From Candidatus Chloroploca sp. Khr17 (GTDB taxonomy: Bacteria > Chloroflexota > Chloroflexia > Chloroflexales > Chloroflexaceae), in NCBI RefSeq assembly GCF_004138165.1, contig NZ_RYFF01000039.1, positions 1 to 52,173 of the forward strand: a DNA stretch of 52,173 bases. Direction: 5' to 3'. A program made the position numbers and the translations under genes. Positions 47,293 through 52,173 of this stretch are shown here, in pieces (position 1 is the stretch's first letter; every line of letters begins with the position of its first letter). The notes under the pieces are model-generated. The model was not told the origin of the DNA. It was given only the letters and a program-made list of their open reading frames with translations, and ran no database searches.

Positions 47293-48366
47293 TCAGCCCC
47301 CGCCCCCCGGCGGATCTTCATCGTCCTCAACGGCCAGTTTGACCCGCTCATTGGCAATCACCGCCGCTTCAATGTAGCGGCGCGGCATCGCCAGACTGCT
47401 CCAGCCCCCCGCTTCTTGCAACGCCAGCGGATCCGTTCCGGCCCGCGCCGCCCGCGTCGCCCAGTCGTGCCGACAATCATGCGGGCTCAGCCCCGCCACG
47501 CCAACCCGTTGCCCCAGGATGCGCACCCGGTCGCGCAGGCCCTGGATGGAAATGGGGCCGCCGAGGTTGACCGCGCGTGGGCCCGTGGTGGCGCGAAGCA
47601 CCTGGCCGTCCGCACGCAGATCGCCCGCTGCGGCGTAGCGCCGGATGGCGCGGAGGGTGTCCCCCGTCAGGCGGTGAGTCTGCGTGGCATCCACTTTGCG
47701 CCGGTAGAAGCGCAGCAGGCCCCGTTCCAGGTCAAGATCGCGGACTTGGAGATCGGCGACTTCGGAGACGCGCAGCCCGTGATCGAGCAGCAGGCACATC
47801 AGCACCGCGTCGCGCCGCCCCTGCGGGGTGTCCGCATGCTCATGCTTGAGGCGCCGCACCTGTTGGGCCGTCAGCTTCGTCGGCGTGCCTTTTTTGGCCC
47901 CCCGGCGGGTCGTGGCCCGCTGTGCGTCACGGTTACGGCCCGCTTTGGAGCGTGGGGCCGGCGCTTTGACCGTCTGGATCAACGCCAGCGCCGCCGGGCT
48001 GAGGGTGCCCGCACGGGTGGCCTGGATGCAGTAGACCCGGATCGTCGCCAAGGCCCGGGCGATGCTCGCCAAACTATAACCGGCCGTCTCTTGCCACCGC
48101 AGGAACCCTTCGACGAGGCCCCAGGTCACATGCGTCCAGGCGCTGGGTTCCGTGGCCCACGCCGCGTCCTTGGCTTCCCCCACGCCGACGGCGGTGAGAT
48201 AGCGCTGCCAGCGGGCCAGGTCAGCATCCTGCGCCCGGCGGGTCTGTGCGGCGAGCTCGGCGCGGTAGCGGGCGAAAACGCCCTGCGCCGCAGCTTGGTC
48301 AGCCGCCGCCGCCGCACGCGCCAGCGCGTGGGGCGCGGGAAGACTGAGGGCATGATCATCAGGCAT
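47293..48366 (-). CDS. tyrosine recombinase (XerC/D-like integrase)
   Basis: 357 aa from the ATG at 48366, preceded by GATGAGG; frames from 48378 or 48381 are slightly longer. The N-terminal SAM-like domain includes RYRAELAAQTRRAQDADLAR and WGLVEGFLRWQETAGYSLAS. The catalytic domain shows LLDHGLRVSEVADLQ (Arg I), FYRRKVDATQTHRL (Lys), LSPHDCRHDWATRAA (H-x-x-R) and GGWSSLAMPRRYIEAA (the His/Trp position as Trp, then the Tyr nucleophile). All key residues are present, so it should be active. A strong promoter lies about 100 bases upstream. The C-terminus DDEDPPGGGG is low-complexity. It probably mobilises an element that also includes the divergent gene at 48598. Confidence 0.88.
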   Translation of the reverse strand: MPDDHALSLPAPHALARAAAAADQAAAQGVFARYRAELAAQTRRAQDADLARWQRYLTAVGVGEAKDAAWATEPSAWTHVTWGLVEGFLRWQETAGYSLASIARALATIRVYCIQATRAGTLSPAALALIQTVKAPAPRSKAGRNRDAQRATTRRGAKKGTPTKLTAQQVRRLKHEHADTPQGRRDAVLMCLLLDHGLRVSEVADLQVRDLDLERGLLRFYRRKVDATQTHRLTGDTLRAIRRYAAAGDLRADGQVLRATTGPRAVNLGGPISIQGLRDRVRILGQRVGVAGLSPHDCRHDWATRAARAGTDPLALQEAGGWSSLAMPRRYIEAAVIANERVKLAVEDDEDPPGGGG

Positions 48367-48468
48367 GGGCAACCTCATCAAGGCGTCGAGACGGGTGGCG
48401 GGCGTGGCACCCGTAGGCGCACGGCCCGGCCCCGGCGTGGCGCGCAGCGGGCCAGGGCGCTGGCGTTC

Positions 48469-48497
48469 ATTATACCGTGATAAATCCTAGTTATCAA
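48469..48497 (-). promoter_or_regulatory. strong sigma-70-type promoter of the recombinase
   Basis: Read on the minus strand, TTGATA (48497-48492) and TATAAT (48474-48469) are separated by exactly 17 bases. The first matches five of six consensus positions and the second all six. It points to the recombinase and leaves a leader of about 95 bases. Confidence 0.75.
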
Positions 48498-48597
48498 GGG
48501 GTTGTTCGCCCCCCGACGGCCACCGGCGAGCCTGCCCCATCCTCCCCGCAGATCAAGTAAAATAGAGCAGCTCTACCTTCTGTGAAAGACGCCGCCC

Positions 48598-49152
48598 ATG
48601 CAGCTCACCACCCTGACCGTTATCAACGGCCACCTCGCCGCCGCCGAGGACACCATCCCCAGCACGCTCGCCGTCGCGCCGCATGCCCCCGACGCCCCAC
48701 GCGGCCTCTTCGTCACCGTCGTAAGCGTGGAAGACGCCGCGTACGATCTTGCCTACGCCGCCGTGATCTGCGGAGCGCTGCACCTCGATGCGGCGCAGCG
48801 CCCCGTGGCCGTCGATCTGCTCCACCCGCTGACTGACCTTACCCTGGCTGAGCAGCAGACCCTACGGAACCACCTGATCCAGCAGGCCTGGCGGGCCTGG
48901 GCTCGCGCCCCCCACCATGTGCGCACCCTGCTCGGGTGTCCCGCCGCCCCGCTGCGCCTCGCGGACGCCGCCCGCCAGCTTGGGGATCCCTTGCCCACCC
49001 TTGCCAAGGCCGCCGCAGAGGATCGGCTGCCCACCATCCACGTCGGCGACCGTCACCTTGTTTACCTGGCGACCGTAACGGAGGCGCACGACCGAGGGCT
49101 GCTGCACGATCAGCGGGGGCGGCCCCCGCGCACGGCAACGCCGAGGCGCTGA
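48598..49152 (+). CDS. hypothetical protein with excisionase-like C-terminal end
   Basis: 184 aa divergent from the recombinase. Residues 115-160 read LRLADAARQLGDPLPTLAKA and AEDRLPTIHVGDRHLVYLAT, which resembles the winged helix-turn-helix of excisionases and MerR-like HTH_17 proteins (L...EAA..L..S..T...A...G.L.....G....). The N-terminal 110 residues (VINGHLAAAEDTIPSTLAVA) are not recognised. Position next to an integrase and the DNA-binding-like end suggest a directionality factor or regulator of the element; this is inference. The ribosome site is weak (AAAGACGCC). Confidence 0.55.
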   Translation: MQLTTLTVINGHLAAAEDTIPSTLAVAPHAPDAPRGLFVTVVSVEDAAYDLAYAAVICGALHLDAAQRPVAVDLLHPLTDLTLAEQQTLRNHLIQQAWRAWARAPHHVRTLLGCPAAPLRLADAARQLGDPLPTLAKAAAEDRLPTIHVGDRHLVYLATVTEAHDRGLLHDQRGRPPRTATPRR

Positions 49153-49278
49153 TGCGGGGAGCGCAGCGCACTGCGCCTGTATGTGATTGGCATCAAAAGG
49201 GCGCATTTGCGCCCTCAGTGCTCAGTATACTAGAGAGAGACCAAGCAATGCCGCCCACCATCAGAAAGGTCGCTCGTT

Positions 49279-50481
49279 ATGCATGCCCACATACGCCTGT
49301 TCCTCTTGGTGACCCTCATCGCAGTCCTCACGGCCTGTGGTACGACAGAACCCGCTGCCTCTGGTACATCATCGGACACCCCTCTGATCTCCGCGCAGAC
49401 CGAGGCGTCAGAGACAACCCTTGACCCACCCCCCACAAGGTTGCCCATGGCAACCGCGACGCCACGGCCCACCGCGACGCCACGGCCCACCGCGACGCCA
49501 CGGCCCACCGCGACGCCACGGCCCACGGCCACGCCTGAACCGCTTGAACCTGGCACAAGCCGCCAAGCACCGCTCCCGTTTGCGACAGAGCTTCGTTTTG
49601 CCCATTGGGCGGTGACGTTGACCGAGGTCGTGCGGGCTGACGAAGCCGCCCAGGCGCTTGCCAATGCGAATCAGTTTAATGATCCGGCCCCTGAAGGATG
49701 GCACTATGTACTGGTCTCACTCAGGCTGACCAATATCTCAACGGAGCAAGAGGCAAAACATGTTTTCTTGGCGGTCGATCTCCGCCTGACCGGTGATCGT
49801 CACCTCCTCTACCGCGAAGCCTCGGTCGTTGTGCCGCAGGAACTCGAGGGCGAACTCTTTCCTGAGGGGACAACTGCAGGTCAAGTTGCCTTCCTCGTGC
49901 CCGCTGATGAGGGCAATCTGATGGTTCAGGTCGATGAAAGTTTCTCCTTTGATCGCACAACCCGGCGCTTTGTGGCGCTTGACGCCAACGCCGCATTATC
50001 CCCCGACCCGGAGGTGCAGCGCCTCGCGGCGACGGATGTTGGCGTTCAACGCACCAACCCAGCCCCGCTCGGAACCACCGCTATCAGTCCCCAATGGGAA
50101 GTCACCGTGCTGGAGGTGATCCGTGGTGAGGAAGCGGTGCAACGGATCAGCGAGGCAAACCCATTCAATGATCCGGCACCCGCAGGCGAGGCCTACTTGC
50201 TGGCCCGCGCGCGGGTGCGGTATCGCGGCGACCACGACCCAGATGACGTGGCCGCGATCGGGCAGGGAGACTTCAAGATTACCGGGGCCAACAATATCAT
50301 CTATGAACGCCCCAGCGTGGTCGTGCCCGATCCGCGCCTTGAGGCCGATCTCTTCGCTGGGGGCGAAGTGGAAGGATGGCTGGTCGTGCAAGCACCCCGT
50401 GATGAAGCAGGACTGACGCTCGTCTTTGCCCCAAGCTTCGATTTCGACCATCAACAGATGCGCTTTCTTGACCTGGAGTGA
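49279..50481 (+). CDS. lipoprotein with Pro/Thr linker and two DUF4352-like domains
   Basis: 400 aa. RLFLLVTLIAVLTACGTTEP is a lipoprotein signal with lipobox LTAC, so the Cys would be lipidated and the protein held on the outer face of the membrane. A linker of five PTATPR units (residues 55-80) comes from a 15-base DNA repeat. Two similar domains follow: one from LRFAHWAVTLTEVVRADEAA to SFSFDRTTRRFVALD, another from ISPQWEVTVLEVIRGEEAVQ to SFDFDHQQMRFLDLE. Both contain N.FNDPAP.G..Y and SVVVP, showing internal duplication. DUF4352-type domains are extracellular beta sandwiches of unknown role. It appears to be a single-gene unit with a hairpin after it. Confidence 0.8.
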   Translation: MHAHIRLFLLVTLIAVLTACGTTEPAASGTSSDTPLISAQTEASETTLDPPPTRLPMATATPRPTATPRPTATPRPTATPRPTATPEPLEPGTSRQAPLPFATELRFAHWAVTLTEVVRADEAAQALANANQFNDPAPEGWHYVLVSLRLTNISTEQEAKHVFLAVDLRLTGDRHLLYREASVVVPQELEGELFPEGTTAGQVAFLVPADEGNLMVQVDESFSFDRTTRRFVALDANAALSPDPEVQRLAATDVGVQRTNPAPLGTTAISPQWEVTVLEVIRGEEAVQRISEANPFNDPAPAGEAYLLARARVRYRGDHDPDDVAAIGQGDFKITGANNIIYERPSVVVPDPRLEADLFAGGEVEGWLVVQAPRDEAGLTLVFAPSFDFDHQQMRFLDLE

Positions 50482-50528
50482 GTCAGTGTGCCTGCGGGTT
50501 GCCTGGCACAGGCCACGCCACGAGCGGG

Positions 50529-50565
50529 CTCAGGGGTAGGCCCAGATGCTGGGCCTGCCCCTGAG
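50529..50565 (+). terminator. hairpin after the lipoprotein gene
   Basis: A 17-base stem with a three-base loop: CTCAGGGGTAGGCCCAG pairs with CTGGGCCTGCCCCTGAG with one G-T pair. No T run follows, so it may act as a Rho-independent terminator only weakly. The remaining gap to 50806 is GC-rich and has no gene I can support. Confidence 0.55.
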
Positions 50566-50806
50566 CGGGAAGATCATCAACCCCAGCTTGTACGCCCCAC
50601 ACACCGCGCCAGCCGTCGCGTTCCGGGCTGCGCACGGAACGCCCTCAGCTCCGCCACGACCGAGCCTTCCCGGATCACGGTGCATCCGGCGATGAAGCGC
50701 CGCATGATCGACGGGGTCGTCGCCGAGGGCCAGGCTTGCTCGCGGCGCGTATCCAAACGAAGCCTCGGGTTATGGCGAAGGGCATCCTGTCCTGGGCGGT
50801 CGTCCC

Positions 50807-51127
50807 TCAGTGGTCGTCGGGGGCCTCATCGTCCTCATCATCATCCTCATCATCAGGCCAGCAGGTACGACAGAGGCCGTGCCGCAGCGATTCGGCGGGC
50901 TTTCGACAGTCATAGCAAAGCCCAAACGCCTCATGTCCATCCAGAATCTCGCCGGCGTTACAGTCGTGACGATCACAGGCCAATTTGACAATCCTGATCA
51001 CAAGATCCTGCTGAACAGTGCGCGGCATTGCAGCCCAGACCCCTGCCTCATCGAGTAGGGTGAGCACATCCCGCAGCATATAACTTCCATCATGGTTTGA
51101 CATGAGCCTTGCCCTTTCCTTGCCCAT
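50807..51127 (-). CDS. small zinc-ribbon-like hypothetical protein
   Basis: About 106 aa from the ATG at 51127 (MGKERARLMSNHDGSYMLRD); a longer frame from 51343 is less likely because its extra part is low in coding character. The C-terminal third has two Cys pairs (LCYDC and LCRTCW), a likely zinc ribbon, plus earlier Cys/His (ACDRHDCN). It ends in a run of acidic residues (PDDEDDDEDDEAPDDH). A zinc ribbon with an acidic tail could bind protein or nucleic acid; the family is not recognised. It stands alone on the minus strand. Confidence 0.55.
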   Translation of the reverse strand: MGKERARLMSNHDGSYMLRDVLTLLDEAGVWAAMPRTVQQDLVIRIVKLACDRHDCNAGEILDGHEAFGLCYDCRKPAESLRHGLCRTCWPDDEDDDEDDEAPDDH

Positions 51128-51773
51128 AGGATCACCCACGTTGCGACGTTCGCAGTATGGTGGTGGTGTCCGCAGAGCCAGTTGCACGTTGTAAGACAAC
51201 ATAAATTGTAGGACATATGTGTGACAATAAGTGTCACAACCTGTGAGCACAACACGATCCCAATGCTCCGCATCCACACACCAACACCCCTGCCGTTTAC
51301 CGCGCCAGGCAGCGCAGTGAGCAGCAGGGGTGCGTGGAGACAATGAACAAGCATCGCCATGTGACAGAGAAGCGAGGACGGGGCGAGTCGCTCACATACC
51401 AGGCGGACACCCTGGGGCTGCCCCACCGAACGGCCAGCAACGGTGCAATGGATTGTGTATCCGCGACCTGCTTTCCATCACAAGATCAGCGTGGAGGATG
51501 GTACTACAAAAGAGGAGTACTTCTATCGCATATTCGCTCCCACAAGCATAGCCTACAATAGAGGTATCGGATCAGCATCCGAAATGTGGTTATGGGGGAG
51601 TGGTATTACGCAAGAGAATCAGCGCAGCCACCCCGCCACGCAGGGGATGATCATCACGGTGCATCGATCCGCAAGGAGCGTTGCTGCCACCTGTGCTCGG
51701 ATCGCGTTCATCGCAAGGGGGCAAGCGCACACCACTGAGCGTCAGGGCCGCCGCGCTCCCGGAGGAACCAGCC
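51128..51773. other. gene-free region before the secreted nuclease
   Basis: GTGACA..AAGTGTCAC near 51219-51236 is a small inverted repeat. A 72-74 codon frame starts at 51334/51343 (MNKHRHVTEKRGRGESLTYQ) but does not resemble a known protein and has no good ribosome site. I see no repeat or RNA gene here. GGAGGAACC lies just before the nuclease start at 51774. Confidence 0.35.
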
Positions 51774-52173
51774 ATGACTCAGCCCCGTCTCTGCACCACG
51801 CGCATCCTGCGCGTCACGCTGCTCACGCTGCTCACGCTCGTCCTGCTGCTCGATGGCTTCACCGCCGCCGCGCAGCCGTCCGTCAGTCGCCACCTGGCCC
51901 TTGGGATGCCCAGCCCGGCCGTCACCGACGTCAATGCGCCCGCCGACTACCTCATCGTGCGCGATCAGTACGCCCTCAGCTACCACCGCGACCGGGGCAT
52001 CCCAAACTGGGTGAGTTGGCACCTCCAGGCGAGCGATCTGGGGGACGTGCCCCGCTACAGTGGCCCCTTCATCACCGATGCCAGCCTGCCCGAGGGCTGG
52101 TACCGCGTCACCCACAACGACTACACCAATAGCGGCTACGACCGAGGCCACATGACCCCCTCTGCGGATCGGA
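51774..52173 (+). CDS. secreted DNA/RNA non-specific endonuclease (NUC1 family), 3' end outside the window
   Basis: 133 codons are visible. The start is fixed by GGAGGA six bases upstream. RILRVTLLTLLTLVLLLDGF followed by TAAAQ is a Sec signal peptide. LIVRDQYALSYHRDRGIPNW and VSWHLQASDLG match the NUC1/EndA fold, and the visible end, YTNSGYDRGHMTPSADR, contains the DRGH motif whose His is the catalytic base of this His-Me finger family. Homologues degrade single- and double-stranded DNA and RNA outside the cell for nutrient uptake or defence. The metal-binding Asn and the rest of the domain must lie beyond the window. Confidence 0.9.
   Translation, partial: MTQPRLCTTRILRVTLLTLLTLVLLLDGFTAAAQPSVSRHLALGMPSPAVTDVNAPADYLIVRDQYALSYHRDRGIPNWVSWHLQASDLGDVPRYSGPFITDASLPEGWYRVTHNDYTNSGYDRGHMTPSADR

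Noticed and set aside
47131-48480. 449-codon plus-strand frame opposite the recombinase
   Set aside because: It is a shadow frame; the minus strand shows the complete tyrosine recombinase motifs.
50569-50806. Possible transposase fragment on the minus strand (RRFIAGCTVIREGSVVAE)
   Set aside because: Too short and without a recognisable motif to support any call.

Overview
The window is GC-rich DNA (only one short island is AT-rich) from what is most likely a Chloroflexota bacterium, perhaps a Chloroflexales-like filament. This assignment is inference: it rests on NB-ARC/TPR proteins with kinesin-light-chain-like repeats, a Uma2-type coiled tail, dispersed GACGCCAAGGCGC inverted repeats, and a type III-D CRISPR locus carrying csx19 and csx15. 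No rRNA or tRNA gene was recognised, so the taxonomy stays open. Nearly everything in the window is accessory: defence, toxin-antitoxin and mobile-element DNA.

Layout. 1-2.7 kb: 3' part of an NB-ARC/TPR STAND gene (minus strand) that runs off the window. 2.8-6 kb: a toxin-antitoxin graveyard (an intact PIN pair, a YgiT-type zinc-finger antitoxin with a decayed DUF4258 partner, a DUF433 antitoxin with a truncated partner, a Uma2 tail) strewn with MITE-like inverted repeats. 5.9-7.8 kb: a TPR-like hypothetical and a cold-shock/DUF1294 membrane protein. 8.1-9.8 kb: a two-gene AAA ATPase plus PIN-like nuclease module. 10.6-32 kb: the main defence block, all on the plus strand: SNF2 helicase with C-terminal DUF3883, a RHH/PIN toxin-antitoxin pair, a DUF1156 DNA methyltransferase, then a tightly coupled type III-D CRISPR effector operon (Card1/Can2-like CARF nuclease, Cas10 with GGDD but no HD domain, Cas7-like RAMP, Csx10, double Cas7 fusion, Csx19, TIGR03986 RAMP), then a DUF499 ATPase with an N-terminal Swt1-type HEPN domain. 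32.1-35.3 kb: cas6, csx15, cas1, cas2. 35.8-40.7 kb: a large array of 53 repeats of one type followed without a break by 11 full and one truncated repeat of a second type. 40.8-47.1 kb: an island between two direct repeats of about 0.2 kb, holding an orphan 522-aa protein, a dead tyrosine recombinase, an IS4-like remnant and an AT-rich pair (Tat-signal protein plus small cytosolic protein). 47.3-52.2 kb: an intact tyrosine recombinase with a strong promoter, a divergent protein with an excisionase-like end, a lipoprotein, a small zinc-ribbon protein and the 5' end of a secreted DNA/RNA non-specific nuclease.

How it may work together. Cas6 would process transcripts of the array; the III-D complex (Csx10, several Cas7-like subunits, Csx19, Cas10) would bind target RNA; the GGDD palm of Cas10 would make cyclic oligoadenylate, and the CARF protein next to it would respond. 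The flanking helicase, methyltransferase and HEPN-ATPase genes belong to families that occur together in DISARM-like or restriction-like defence sets. Finding the III-D operon between the methyltransferase and ATPase genes is the most striking feature of the window and suggests one composite defence unit acting on both DNA and RNA. That link is inference from gene order, not something the sequence proves.
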